A stretch of 40,121 nt of DNA, from the IMG/VR virus record IMGVR_UViG_3300046002_006166, positions 1 through 40,121 of that record. One strand, given 5' to 3'. The translations under genes were made by a program, and so were the position numbers. Positions 1-10,184 of the stretch are shown one piece after another. This DNA comes from a virus. The notes under the pieces were generated by a model. It ran no database searches, was not told the origin of the DNA, and saw nothing but the letters and a program-made list of their open reading frames with translations. Position 1 is the first letter of the stretch. Every line of letters starts with the position of its first letter.

Positions 1-2117
1 TCAAAAAATATTTAGAAACAATAATTACAGAAAAAAATATTACATATGATCTATCACCTCTTGGTGAAGTAGCATCAGTTACACCAAAATCAAGTAAACC
101 AACTACTACACAAAGTCAAGTAAATTGTACTAATTTTTCTGATGACCCTATAAAGAGTGTACCAGCTATGGCTTGTAGAAGAGTTGCTATAGCCAAGATA
201 GTGGCAGAAAAAAATACAACCCCACCAACGCCAAACCCAGCACCTATTACGCCAACAACTATAACAACAACAAGTGATGTTAAAATAAAAAAAATAACAA
301 CAGACATTAAGCAAGAGGAGACATCAAAAAAAATACAAGGTAAAGATGTTTCAAAAAAAATATTACAAAATTTATTAACAGAATGTGATTATTTTGATGT
401 TATAAAAGAAACTGATCCATTTATATATGATAATTTAAAAAGCAAATTTAAATATTTTAATCCAGCATTTCATTCAACAACACCAGAAGGTTTGAATAGT
501 CGTTTAACATTTTTGCAACAATGTGTTAGACCTGGGGATACAATACCAACAATTGATAAGAGTGGGGGTTTATCATTTAAGGATTCAAAAAATACAAGTT
601 TTGGTATTCCACCTGTTTTAATATTAAGAGTTGGTGATTTTTATCATACAAAAATAATACCAGATACATTAAGTTTATCTTATGAAAATTTGGATATTAA
701 TCCAGAGGGTATAGGGTTGCAACCTATGATTGCAAAGGTGCAATTATCATTTAAATTTGTTGGTGGGCATGGCTTGAGCAACGCTATTGACCAATTACAA
801 AATGCTCTATCATATAATTATTATGCTAATACAGAAGTTTATGAACCTAATGCTGAAACTACTGATTTTAGTTTAGTTGATATGGATAAAGAATTGTATG
901 ATTTTTATTTAGAGAAAGAAAAGGTTATAATTGACCCTACTAGTGATATTAAAAACACTCATTATTCATTAATAGGTGAGTTAAATACTAATGGTAATTG
1001 TTTAGATTATAAAAATTTCCTAACTAAATTTAAAGAAGAAACAAATAAATATATTGATAGTATTTCTTCTTTGATGTTAATTTTTGAAAAAGACAGTAAT
1101 TTTGATGTTTTACAATATATGACATCTGATATGTATTTTATACGTGGGGAGATAACACAAAATAATTTTATTAATTTGCTTGGAGTACCCAACCCATCTA
1201 TAATTAAAAAAATTGAGAATTATTATGATAATATAGTTGATAATATTAGGAAAAATGATGATGATTTTATTAATGCAATTAAGAATAATAATTTAGATAA
1301 AACAAATTTAACTTTATTAAAAAATCGTTATGAATCATATATATTTGATAAAAAAGAAACATTAATAACTAATATAGATAATTTTATAAATCAGGCAAGA
1401 ATAATTCAAGCAACTTATTTGACCTATTTGAATAATGCAGGTTTGATATTATCCACATTAAATGGTGCAACTGGGTATGACTTCCAAGTATTAGATGATA
1501 ATACGCTTGATGTTTATAAATTAACAGGAAATACAACTACTATATCAACTTTTATTAATAGTGTAGGTGATGTATTAAATGACTTTTATAGTGGATTAAT
1601 TGAAACTTTTGATTATTCATCCAATTCAATTGGATTAGACCAAATATTTTTTACTTCAAAATATTCAGAACAAAGAAGTTTGGTATATTCATTTTTATAT
1701 CATGGTTTTGAAAAAAATGAGGAATTAACTAATTTTAGGGAATTTATGTTTAAAACATTGTATAAGCCAGATGTTTATCAAGAACCACTTAGGAAAACCC
1801 AAAATGAATTTTATGAATATTGGGAAAAAGAACAGAAATTTTACAAAATATATAATGATGATATACAAAATAAAAATAAAATTAATAGTGGTTCAAATTT
1901 AAGAAAATATGTGGGTAGTGGATATAAGAGTAAAACTACTAAATTACCCCAAGTTAGTGGAGATTATTGTATAAATTACATTAAACTTGGTTTGATACCA
2001 GATGATTTAAAAACTGCATTATTATATATTAAAAGTGATTCTAACTATGATAGTAATGTCAATAAGTGGTCAACTATTAAAGATGGCATAATATATATTA
2101 AAAATAATTTATATTAA
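1..2117 (+). CDS. Structural (probable baseplate/tail) protein, C-terminal part, cut by left edge
   Basis: The reading frame is open from base 3, with 55 sense codons before the first in-frame ATG at 168, so the gene starts outside the window and 168 is not its true start. The visible 704 residues begin with a Thr/Pro/Lys-rich, probably disordered stretch. A beta-rich block follows at about 610-840, holding PPVLILRVGDFYHTKIIP and then a segment ending SFKFVGGHGL, which looks like a tail tube or baseplate beta domain. The rest is Asn/Lys-rich and helical. Its TAA overlaps the gp53-like ATG by one base (TAATG), which suggests translational coupling and a shared role in the baseplate. I do not recognise the family. 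The baseplate assignment comes from the neighbours and the fold impression only. Confidence 0.6.
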   Translation, partial: KKYLETIITEKNITYDLSPLGEVASVTPKSSKPTTTQSQVNCTNFSDDPIKSVPAMACRRVAIAKIVAEKNTTPPTPNPAPITPTTITTTSDVKIKKITTDIKQEETSKKIQGKDVSKKILQNLLTECDYFDVIKETDPFIYDNLKSKFKYFNPAFHSTTPEGLNSRLTFLQQCVRPGDTIPTIDKSGGLSFKDSKNTSFGIPPVLILRVGDFYHTKIIPDTLSLSYENLDINPEGIGLQPMIAKVQLSFKFVGGHGLSNAIDQLQNALSYNYYANTEVYEPNAETTDFSLVDMDKELYDFYLEKEKVIIDPTSDIKNTHYSLIGELNTNGNCLDYKNFLTKFKEETNKYIDSISSLMLIFEKDSNFDVLQYMTSDMYFIRGEITQNNFINLLGVPNPSIIKKIENYYDNIVDNIRKNDDDFINAIKNNNLDKTNLTLLKNRYESYIFDKKETLITNIDNFINQARIIQATYLTYLNNAGLILSTLNGATGYDFQVLDDNTLDVYKLTGNTTTISTFINSVGDVLNDFYSGLIETFDYSSNSIGLDQIFFTSKYSEQRSLVYSFLYHGFEKNEELTNFREFMFKTLYKPDVYQEPLRKTQNEFYEYWEKEQKFYKIYNDDIQNKNKINSGSNLRKYVGSGYKSKTTKLPQVSGDYCINYIKLGLIPDDLKTALLYIKSDSNYDSNVNKWSTIKDGIIYIKNNLY

Positions 2118-2440
2118 TGAATTTAAAATATTATAATCGTTATTCACCGTTTTTAGTGAATGGGGTTCAAAAAACTGTTCCGTTTGTTACTTTACCAAGT
2201 AAGAGTTCAGATATTGTTTTCTTTTATAAGAAAAATAGGACAAGACTTGATAAGATATCACAACAATATTATGGAACTCCTTTTTTTGGCTGGTTAATTC
2301 TTTTGGCTAATCCATCTTTTGGTGGATTGGAAAATGACATTTTTGATGGGGCAATGTTAAAAATACCATTTCCTTTGGAAAGTTCCTTGTTAGATTATAA
2401 AAATGCAGTAGAAAATTATTATTTTTATTATGGTAGGTAA
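2117..2440 (+). CDS. 53: Baseplate wedge protein, T4 gp53-like
   Basis: This 107-residue protein carries the gp53 signature in its middle: TRLDKISQQYYGTPFFGWLI, then LANPSF and a closing LKIPFP. That is a LysM-like pattern (a start-up helix, a Tyr-Tyr-Gly turn, a Trp helix and a final IPxP strand), as in T4 gp53, which ties wedges into the baseplate. T4 gp53 is longer (about 196 residues), so this is a short form containing mainly the LysM-like core. The start is an ATG inside the upstream stop (TAATG), and the 3' end overlaps the next gene by 11 bases. The neighbouring large structural genes support a baseplate role. Confidence 0.75.
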   Translation: MNLKYYNRYSPFLVNGVQKTVPFVTLPSKSSDIVFFYKKNRTRLDKISQQYYGTPFFGWLILLANPSFGGLENDIFDGAMLKIPFPLESSLLDYKNAVENYYFYYGR

Positions 2441-5400
2441 TCAAGGAGATATTCATGTGATATATGACTACCAAAATGTTATATATATTGATCCAAACAA
2501 GGTTGTTAATCTTAATCAAGAGGTTGTTGATAGGGGTGTTATCCCAGAAGACTTTGTTATGTATGCAAATCTTGAAACAAAGTTAATACCAAGAACAAAA
2601 TTACTTGTTAATGGGGCAGCAAATAATCGTATATCAACGGTTAGATTAGGAAGTATTAATTTTTTAAATCCAACCAATTCTGAATATTTAACTTCAAATT
2701 ATTATAATGAGTTTACTGGTAAGGACACTCTTGAAAAGAGGGGTGTAAACCAGAAACAAGTTTTTGAGGTAAACCAAGGGGGTGAAACATTCTTTAAAGA
2801 TACTGCAATTAATGTTGAAAATAACGCATTATTTGGAATTAAGAAAATAAGTATAAAAACAAATTCATCTTTTATTCCCACTGTTAGTATTGAGATGGAG
2901 GATGTTCAAGGTAGAGCATTATTTAGTTTGGGGGATCAATCACCATATGCTGCATTTTTCAATTTACCTTACCCCCCATTTTATTTGACAATTAAGGGAT
3001 ATTATGGAAAAGCAGTTAGATATGAATTATGTTTGGTTAAGTTTAATTCAAGATTTAATAATACAAGTGGGGATTATTCAATTAGTTTGGAATTTATTGG
3101 TTTTAAGTACAATGTATTAAGTGAAATTAATATGGGTCACTTATTGGCTGCACCCCATATGTATAGTAAAAAATATCAGGTTGAGGCTAAAGACTTAACA
3201 AGTTCTTATTTATCCAATCAAGCAAATACCCAAGTTGGGTCAATTTCGCAAGCAAGCAATTCAACAACTAACAAAGTTTTGGAGATTAATACAGAATTAG
3301 GTTATCAGAAAATACTTGAAGTATATAAAGATTATAAATCTAAAGGATTAATTGATGCTGATTTTCCAGAGTTAACGGTTGCTGAATTAATTAATAAATT
3401 GGAATTATTTCAACAAAATATATTAAATAATGCAAATAAAGTTTCTGTTGAGGTATTGACAGATGGTAAAAAGTATCAGAAAACATTAAATGATTATTAT
3501 AAGAAAGTTAGGGGGGATGTAAAATGCTGGTTTACCAAATATATAAATGTAAGACCTGTTGTTTTTAATAGTGGTAAATTAGGATACACATTAAAAAAAG
3601 AAATATTAGACAAAGCGGCTGAAGGTAAAATAAAAGAAGTTGATGATGAGTTAAAAGCTATTATTAAAAAATATACAGATTTATTAAAGGATAATAAATC
3701 ATTTGGGGATAATGGAGTTTTTAAAATAAAAAATAATATAACTTATGATTTTCTAATATCAAATGATACTGATATTGATTGGCAATCAACATATTCATCA
3801 AGAACTGGTAATATATTAACAGTCCCCCTAAATACCCAAGAATATATTGATAAGTTATTTGATGTGTATTTTGAATATAAAATAGCAGATATTAAATATA
3901 CTCCACCAATATATTATTTTAATATTTTCATAGATGAGATAAATAAAATGGAATCTATTTTCATCAAAGAAATAAATAGAATTGAAAGAGATTTATCAGA
4001 AAAATTGGCATTACAGATAGCAAATAATCAAACTGGTATTGGATTTGCCCCAACAATTAAGAATGTTGTGGCTGTTATTATGGCATCAACAGAGGGGTTT
4101 TTAAGACTGCTTGATGATGTTCATAACAATGCTTGGAATGTTCGCTTGGATGAAGATAGAATATCATCAGTATTTGGGGATGAAAGAATTGATGATAATA
4201 CAAATCAAGAAGAAATAGTATTTCCTTGGCCACAAGTTTATATAAAACCATCAGAGGAAAAGAAGAATAAATATGAATTAATTTATCCTGGGGATAATCA
4301 AATAATATCAAAAACTAAAGCATTCTTATTAAACAAATGGCCAGAAGTTGAATTTGTTGAAGAATATCTAAAAGGATATACAAAAAGATTGGACAAGCCA
4401 GCATTTGGAGATGTTTTTGGTGATAATTATGAGGGGGTATCAAGATTTGCACATAATTCTTTTGAATATCCATTTATTGATTTGCCTTATTTTAATTCAT
4501 CACAAGTTCAATTTTTTTATGAATTATGGGATAGGCATTATACTGCATCATTTAATACGGGGTATTCATTATTATATAAGAATGCTTTGGGGAAACAAAC
4601 CATAACAAATATAATTTCAAAAAATGAATCAAAAAATATTGAATTAGGTTTATCCACAAATTCAATAATGTTTTTTAACAAAATAAAAAATATTTTAAAT
4701 TCACAAAATAATTTAAATGGGTTTAACTATGAGCAAACATTATTTGATATATCAAATAATGGTGTCAGTGAAAGATATCAAAAATATAAAGATGGATTTA
4801 TAAATACAATATATTTGAATAGTGTATTTAATAATCCATCAAGGATATATAATATTGATACCTATAATGCATTATCTAGTAATTTCATTAACAACTTAAC
4901 ACCTACTGAAATTAAACAAATGTCATCAGCAGTTAAAACTATTCAACCATCTAATGACATTAAGTATATATATCCATTTAACAATTCAATTTGGGGATTA
5001 ATTAATTTAAATTCTAATGGAATATCAAATAAATATAATACAAGTAGGACATTATTTTTTAATTCAGATAGAAATTTAATAACAAATTTTCGTGATATTA
5101 ATGATATTATTAATAATAGACCTTTCAAGTATTTCCCAGAAATTGGGGATACAACATTAACATATGGTAATATATATCAAGACCAATATTCTTTTGAAAA
5201 ATCTAGTTCAATATTAAATTCCCCCATCTTCATCAATTCAGTTCAATTGGGGATAAGTAAATGGAGAGCAAACAATAAAACACCATATGCTGAGGCGGCA
5301 TATTTGTTTTTAATGTCATTACCATTATCAAATTTAACAGATTTTTTAATTAATAAAACAACGCAAGAAAAAAGTGGGTTTTTATTTTCTAGTTTTACAA

Positions 5401-8400
5401 AATACGCTGCAATACATAAATTACCATTTGCTTGGATATTAAAGTATGGTGCTATTTGGCATCGTTATAAAAAATATGTGAATGATGGGGTTGATATTTT
5501 GACAGATGTTTGGAAGGATTTTGATTATGTAAATAATTTTTATGGTAATACAACACCAAAATCATATACATTTAATTTAAATTCAACAAGTGAAACTATT
5601 GCAATAAATACAAGTACTAATGGGAATGAGAATACTGGATATTATCCCAAGACAATGAATGATTTTAATGTTTTTTTAAATGGGTATGATTTATTTACTG
5701 GATTTACAAATACAGAATTAGACACTACTATAAATAGGGGGTTCAAAGTTTTCAAAACAAATCAATATACTTTTAATGGATATAATGTAAATAACTGGAC
5801 AACATTGGTACCTATTAACATTTACGATAGTATTTTATATCCAAATTATTGTCCAGACCAAAAAGTTGATATTAAGGGTAGGTATTATGTTTTACCATCA
5901 TTTAATTCAGATTCAACAGATATTTCAAATACAACAGTAAATTATTTTACAGGAAAAAACACATTTAAGAATATCATACATAATGGTGCAATAAAAGTTT
6001 TATTGGCTGGGGATTTGGGAACATTTAATTTTGAAAATTTATTAATGCCAAAGCATGATGAATATTTTAATGTTAGGAAAGATGAAGATGCATTTAGTAT
6101 AACATCAAATAGTGAAACAAAATATGCAAAAGTTGAGGATATGCTTTCAGTTTTTGATGCTAAAACTTTGAATATGTTTGAGAATGAGTTCTTGAACTTT
6201 TCAAAATCAATATATGATATTGTTTATGAAAATGAAGATATTGATATTAGATTACTTGGTTTAGATTATTCAGATGAAAAGACAAAGTATTCAAATTTCC
6301 AATTATTGTTTAGAGAATTAATGGAAGTTCCAGCAAATACAGCAAATAAAAATAATGATTTGTACTTTAAAGAAATTAAAGAATTTCAAAAGAATAATTT
6401 TTCCAAAATAATTAAAGATTTTTTAAATTATGATGTTTTGTTTAAGTATGGAAATCCAAGTGGGTATAATAAATATTATTATAATTCATTTATTGACCAT
6501 ATTGGGGGAACATCAAATATAACAAATCCATTTAGGTTTAAAGGTTATGTTGTTGGTACATTACCCCCAGATTCCAGATTAATAACGTCAAGAAGTTTAA
6601 AAGAAAAAGAATGGAAAGCATTACAATTAAATGTTGGGTTTTCAACCATCGATGACTTGGCATATACTAATGATGGATCATATATCACAGATTTCTTTAT
6701 AGCAAATAACATTGAATTTAGTGAAGAGAATATTATTAATTTAGCTCCTATCATTAAAATATATGCTAGCCAAAAGATAATTAATCCAAATATGAATAGG
6801 AGTGATTTTTCAACCATTCTGGTTAATGAGCAAAATATTATGGATAATATGGTTAGTGACTCAATAACAAATACTTTACAAAATGTTAAAAGCATTGTTA
6901 ATAATAAAGATATTATTGAGATAAGCACACTTGATACAGTATTGAATAGTAAAATATCAAAATATGATTTGTATGAAACATTTAAGGCAATAAATGACAA
7001 ATGGATATCGGGTAATGATTATGTTACAAATACTCTTTTTGAGGATGTTCTTTTTTTAGATAGGGGTGCAAGGAACATTGGTGATTTATATTTTGTTGAT
7101 ATTTTTGATTTAAAAAAGATATTAAATGGTAAAAACATTAATTTAGAAACACCAGTTTTTAATTTTATTGGAGGATTAATGACTAAAAATAATTTTAACA
7201 TTTTTCCTATGCCATCATATGTTAATTTTTATGGAACATTATCACCTGGAGATAATGTTAATGATGTGATAGAAGGTTCAACAATTATTGCAAATGATAC
7301 TTGGGGGAATTTTACAAGTGTGGATTATAGAAAATCAGGACCAAAATTGGTTTGTGTTTATGCTGGTAGGGGGTCAACAACTTTAAATACAAAAGATAGT
7401 AAGAATATTAGATATGGTGATGATTCTTTTGATATGGAAAAAGAAACTGAATTGCCTTTCTTGGAGGATCAAAGAAATAAATCAGATTGGGCATTATCAA
7501 ATAAATGTGTTAGTTTTTTGGTTGATGCTGGTATTAGAAACCAAGCAATCTTTTATGGCATATCTGTTTCACAAGATGGTGGAACAGCCACAGCAGAATC
7601 ATTGCAAATGATTGAGACTGTGAGGAATAATGTGGGTAATAGTGGTGTTTCAACTCAAAATAATTCATTATTAAATTTGTATAAAAATTTAAGTTATAAG
7701 GCAACTGTTGTTTGTTTTGGGAATGCAATCATTCAACCAACAATGTATTTCAATTTGCAACATATACCATTATTTAATGGACCTTATTTTATTACAGAAG
7801 TTTCACATGAAATATCCCCTGGAACATTTGAAACAACATTTTCTGGAGTTAGACAAAGTATTTATGCTCCTCCTACAGTTGATACTTATTTGGCAAGTAT
7901 TAATGAAAACTTATTAACCAAATTAACTAGTAGATTTGCAAAGGCAATAGAGCAAGAAAAAGAGGCTTCAGATAATGCTATAAAGGAAGCGCAAAATAGT
8001 GTTCCAGTTCCAAATACATTATGTTCTACATCATTATCTACTGAATATTCAGAATATGAATATATAAATTCAGCAACAACAAATAATTATAGTGCACAAG
8101 TTTTCTATGATTCTTTATCAGGAATTACTGACACTAATATTAAGAATACAATTTATATATTTTCTTATTTGGCATCATTTAAAAATAATAATTTTGTTGG
8201 TTATAATTTTAATTTTGGTAATGTTTGGTTGACCTATAATAGGGGTGATTTAGAACTTGAAACATATTTTTGTGCAAAAGATATAACATCTGAAATTAAC
8301 AGACCTTTTGCAATGTTTGAAAATCTTCAAAAATACATTGATTTTATGTCAAATGCTGTTAAACCAGTTAATAGTGTAATTTCAGATATTGGTAATTATT

Positions 8401-9098
8401 TAATTCCATATACAGCATATTGGTTATATGGTGGTATAGTTGGAGGGGAACAAGAGGCTATATCATCTTTATATGTTCAAAATTTAAAAACAAATGGGGT
8501 TTTTGATAAATTAGAAAAAAAATTATTTGAAGCACTTAGAAGTTTACGTAGTGTATCACCAGCCCCCCCAACAGAGGTTGTTAAACTTAGCACCATTAAT
8601 GCTGATAATGGTAGAAAAAATAATGATAAATTAAAAATTGATTGTGAATTTACATATAGAAATCCAAGATTAACAATTAAACCAAAACTTAACTTTTTGA
8701 ATACATTTGAAATTTATTTTGAAAGTAAAAATGTTAATGACTTGTTATATATGGAAAATGTAAATAAATTAGTTGAAAATGAATTATTATTATTATATTC
8801 AGTAGGAACTATGTCAACAATTGAGGACACAAAAATTGATGTTATATCTGGTGCAACTTCATCATTTAAACTTACATTTGATTTAATGAATAGTACTAAT
8901 GCTTATACTGGATTTAAAATAGTTGCAACAAAAGATGCTACATTTACAGAAAATAATTTAGAAGATATGATAAAATCAAATCAAAATTATAATAATGCTG
9001 ATGTGATTCAAAATGGAAAAAAGTATGATAATGTGGCATTAGGATTTAAATATTATAATGCCCAATATACAAAATACAACTTATATCCAAATTATTAA
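2430..9098 (+). CDS. Giant baseplate hub-like protein (2222 aa)
   Basis: Residues about 110-240 form a beta-rich hub-type module (IKKISIKTNSSFIPTVSIEM, then PPFYLTIKGYYG). A second module at about 1755-1812 has ATVVCFGNAIIQPTMYFNL and GPYFITEVSHEISPGTFETT. The pattern of a value 'at index', a ligand-like loop and 'Y-I-T-E-V-S-H' is typical of gp27/gpD-type hub domains, which centre the baseplate around the tail tip. Between them lie more than 1400 Asn/Lys/Ile-rich residues with no recognised domain. Residues about 1906-1975 (NNNFVGYNFNFGNVWL, then RPFAMFENLQ) faintly recall a wall-hydrolase fold. T4 gene 53 is likewise followed by a hub gene (gene 5), which fits the order here. The ATG at 2430 overlaps the gp53-like gene. 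The length is several times that of T4 gp27, so fusion or expansion is likely. The hub assignment is an inference. Confidence 0.6.
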   Translation: MVGNQGDIHVIYDYQNVIYIDPNKVVNLNQEVVDRGVIPEDFVMYANLETKLIPRTKLLVNGAANNRISTVRLGSINFLNPTNSEYLTSNYYNEFTGKDTLEKRGVNQKQVFEVNQGGETFFKDTAINVENNALFGIKKISIKTNSSFIPTVSIEMEDVQGRALFSLGDQSPYAAFFNLPYPPFYLTIKGYYGKAVRYELCLVKFNSRFNNTSGDYSISLEFIGFKYNVLSEINMGHLLAAPHMYSKKYQVEAKDLTSSYLSNQANTQVGSISQASNSTTNKVLEINTELGYQKILEVYKDYKSKGLIDADFPELTVAELINKLELFQQNILNNANKVSVEVLTDGKKYQKTLNDYYKKVRGDVKCWFTKYINVRPVVFNSGKLGYTLKKEILDKAAEGKIKEVDDELKAIIKKYTDLLKDNKSFGDNGVFKIKNNITYDFLISNDTDIDWQSTYSSRTGNILTVPLNTQEYIDKLFDVYFEYKIADIKYTPPIYYFNIFIDEINKMESIFIKEINRIERDLSEKLALQIANNQTGIGFAPTIKNVVAVIMASTEGFLRLLDDVHNNAWNVRLDEDRISSVFGDERIDDNTNQEEIVFPWPQVYIKPSEEKKNKYELIYPGDNQIISKTKAFLLNKWPEVEFVEEYLKGYTKRLDKPAFGDVFGDNYEGVSRFAHNSFEYPFIDLPYFNSSQVQFFYELWDRHYTASFNTGYSLLYKNALGKQTITNIISKNESKNIELGLSTNSIMFFNKIKNILNSQNNLNGFNYEQTLFDISNNGVSERYQKYKDGFINTIYLNSVFNNPSRIYNIDTYNALSSNFINNLTPTEIKQMSSAVKTIQPSNDIKYIYPFNNSIWGLINLNSNGISNKYNTSRTLFFNSDRNLITNFRDINDIINNRPFKYFPEIGDTTLTYGNIYQDQYSFEKSSSILNSPIFINSVQLGISKWRANNKTPYAEAAYLFLMSLPLSNLTDFLINKTTQEKSGFLFSSFTKYAAIHKLPFAWILKYGAIWHRYKKYVNDGVDILTDVWKDFDYVNNFYGNTTPKSYTFNLNSTSETIAINTSTNGNENTGYYPKTMNDFNVFLNGYDLFTGFTNTELDTTINRGFKVFKTNQYTFNGYNVNNWTTLVPINIYDSILYPNYCPDQKVDIKGRYYVLPSFNSDSTDISNTTVNYFTGKNTFKNIIHNGAIKVLLAGDLGTFNFENLLMPKHDEYFNVRKDEDAFSITSNSETKYAKVEDMLSVFDAKTLNMFENEFLNFSKSIYDIVYENEDIDIRLLGLDYSDEKTKYSNFQLLFRELMEVPANTANKNNDLYFKEIKEFQKNNFSKIIKDFLNYDVLFKYGNPSGYNKYYYNSFIDHIGGTSNITNPFRFKGYVVGTLPPDSRLITSRSLKEKEWKALQLNVGFSTIDDLAYTNDGSYITDFFIANNIEFSEENIINLAPIIKIYASQKIINPNMNRSDFSTILVNEQNIMDNMVSDSITNTLQNVKSIVNNKDIIEISTLDTVLNSKISKYDLYETFKAINDKWISGNDYVTNTLFEDVLFLDRGARNIGDLYFVDIFDLKKILNGKNINLETPVFNFIGGLMTKNNFNIFPMPSYVNFYGTLSPGDNVNDVIEGSTIIANDTWGNFTSVDYRKSGPKLVCVYAGRGSTTLNTKDSKNIRYGDDSFDMEKETELPFLEDQRNKSDWALSNKCVSFLVDAGIRNQAIFYGISVSQDGGTATAESLQMIETVRNNVGNSGVSTQNNSLLNLYKNLSYKATVVCFGNAIIQPTMYFNLQHIPLFNGPYFITEVSHEISPGTFETTFSGVRQSIYAPPTVDTYLASINENLLTKLTSRFAKAIEQEKEASDNAIKEAQNSVPVPNTLCSTSLSTEYSEYEYINSATTNNYSAQVFYDSLSGITDTNIKNTIYIFSYLASFKNNNFVGYNFNFGNVWLTYNRGDLELETYFCAKDITSEINRPFAMFENLQKYIDFMSNAVKPVNSVISDIGNYLIPYTAYWLYGGIVGGEQEAISSLYVQNLKTNGVFDKLEKKLFEALRSLRSVSPAPPTEVVKLSTINADNGRKNNDKLKIDCEFTYRNPRLTIKPKLNFLNTFEIYFESKNVNDLLYMENVNKLVENELLLLYSVGTMSTIEDTKIDVISGATSSFKLTFDLMNSTNAYTGFKIVATKDATFTENNLEDMIKSNQNYNNADVIQNGKKYDNVALGFKYYNAQYTKYNLYPNY

Positions 9099-9118
9099 TT
9101 TTTTTTCAAAAATTTAGA

Positions 9119-9125
9119 TATTTAT
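9119..9125 (+). promoter_or_regulatory. TATTTAT box upstream of 9141 gene
   Basis: The box TATTTAT sits 22 bases before the ATG at 9141, in a 42-base gap after the giant hub-like gene. It is one of seven copies found at nearly the same distance from start codons in this window, so it is a candidate phage promoter element. The AT-rich background makes any single copy weak evidence. Confidence 0.35.
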
Positions 9126-9140
9126 TATTAAAATATTTTT

Positions 9141-9359
9141 ATGGAGAATTTAGACAGATATTTAAATAAACAAAATAGTAAAGTACTTGAGAAAATTCTT
9201 GATGATGGTAGTAAAGAGGTGTGTGATATTATTACAGGGGAATGCTCTATTTATCAAGAGAAAGATGGTTTAATTGAAAGAACTGACAATTATAAAATTG
9301 CAAACAAGCACATTAAAGTTAAAACTGTTGCTGGTATAAAAGAATTATTAAATGATTAA
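9141..9359 (+). CDS. Small protein of unknown function (72 aa)
   Basis: I do not recognise this protein. It is charged and soluble, with no membrane segment. It holds an acidic/basic helical N-terminus (MENLDRYLNKQNSKVLEKIL) and a short beta-type segment with two cysteines (EVCDIITGECSIYQ), a C-x6-C spacing. It begins a new unit after a 42-base gap that carries a TATTTAT box, and its stop overlaps the next ATG by 8 bases, so the two are likely co-expressed. The codon usage and A-rich leader match its neighbours, so it is probably a real gene. Confidence 0.7.
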   Translation: MENLDRYLNKQNSKVLEKILDDGSKEVCDIITGECSIYQEKDGLIERTDNYKIANKHIKVKTVAGIKELLND

Positions 9360-10080
9360 TAAAATGGAAATTGATAAAAAAATATTACAAGAGATACAAA
9401 GATATCATAAAATAAATAAATACATTTTGGAGCAAGATGCTACTTTACCCCCACCGCCACCACCTATGGATGACCCAAATGCTGCACCAATACCAAATGC
9501 CCCATTAACCCCACCAGGAGAAGTTTCACCAATTCCACCAGGGGGTGCAGAAGATGCTTTAAGCACAGCGAATCCACAACCAATTGATGTTGAGACTGAT
9601 GAAGATGTTACAGTTATTGATGATGAAGGGGATAGTGAAGAAAAGGGTGATGAGGTTGATTCAGAAGAATTAGATATTACTGATTTGGTTACCAGCCAAA
9701 AAAATATAGAATCAAAACAGACTGAATATTTTGATAATTTATTTTCACAAATTACCAAGTTGGAGGAGAAATTAGCCCAAATGGATAGTATCTTTGAGAA
9801 GTTGAATGCCATTGATTCAAAGGTTGAAAAATATCGTGAAAAAACTCCAGAGGAGAAACTAGAGTTAAGAACTTATGATTCTTATCCATTCAATCAAAAA
9901 TTATCTCAATTTTTTGACGACAAACAAGTTGAAATGGAAAAGAGTGGAAAAAATGATTATGTTTTAACATCAGATGATGTGGTAAATATTAATCCAAATG
10001 AGATAAAGAATTCATTTGGTTCTATGGATGATGAAGAGGATGATTTTATGAGTGATAATAATTATAATTTCAGAAGATAA
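9352..10080 (+). CDS. Pro-rich acidic coiled-coil protein, unknown function (242 aa)
   Basis: The N-terminus is a basic amphipathic helix (EIQRYHKINKYILEQ), followed by a proline-rich linker at residues about 33-70 (PPPPPPMDDPN and more). A strongly acidic stretch lies at about 80-112. A heptad-like coiled coil at about 115-165 includes LFSQITKLEEKLAQMD, and the C-terminus is acidic. The helix ends in I-L-E, which fits the (I/L)-x-E rule of T4-type prohead proteases, so a cleaved capsid-targeting leader is possible. A scaffold or internal virion role is a guess. A second ATG at 9364 would drop four residues; 9352 is preferred because it overlaps the upstream stop by 8 bases. It is followed by a clear terminator. 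Confidence 0.7.
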   Translation: MINKMEIDKKILQEIQRYHKINKYILEQDATLPPPPPPMDDPNAAPIPNAPLTPPGEVSPIPPGGAEDALSTANPQPIDVETDEDVTVIDDEGDSEEKGDEVDSEELDITDLVTSQKNIESKQTEYFDNLFSQITKLEEKLAQMDSIFEKLNAIDSKVEKYREKTPEEKLELRTYDSYPFNQKLSQFFDDKQVEMEKSGKNDYVLTSDDVVNINPNEIKNSFGSMDDEEDDFMSDNNYNFRR

Positions 10081-10098
10081 TTTATTTTAATATTTTAT

Positions 10099-10127
10099 AA
10101 AAAAGGGGGTAACACCCCTTTTTTTTT
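10099..10127 (+). terminator. Rho-independent terminator after late-type block
   Basis: The sequence shows A6-GGGG, a six-base loop, CCCC and then T9, giving a stem of about ten pairs ending in a T-run on the plus strand. It separates the 9141-10080 unit from gp32 and marks the left border of the replication island. The A-run allows weak action on the minus strand too. Confidence 0.85.
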
Positions 10128-10184
10128 CTGATAAAGTTACCTATCATTGTTATGTAATATTGTTGTAAACAAAAACTATATAAT

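Noticed and set aside
116-307. Minus-strand frames at the left edge with membrane-like character
   Set aside because: The plus-strand frame runs open through this area and continues to 2117. The antisense frames reflect the Thr/Pro-rich linker composition.
6545-7000. Minus-strand frame of 151 codons with hydrophobic stretches
   Set aside because: It lies wholly inside the hub-like gene, whose plus-strand frame continues uninterrupted. It has no leader of its own, and AT-rich antisense reading tends to give hydrophobic residues.
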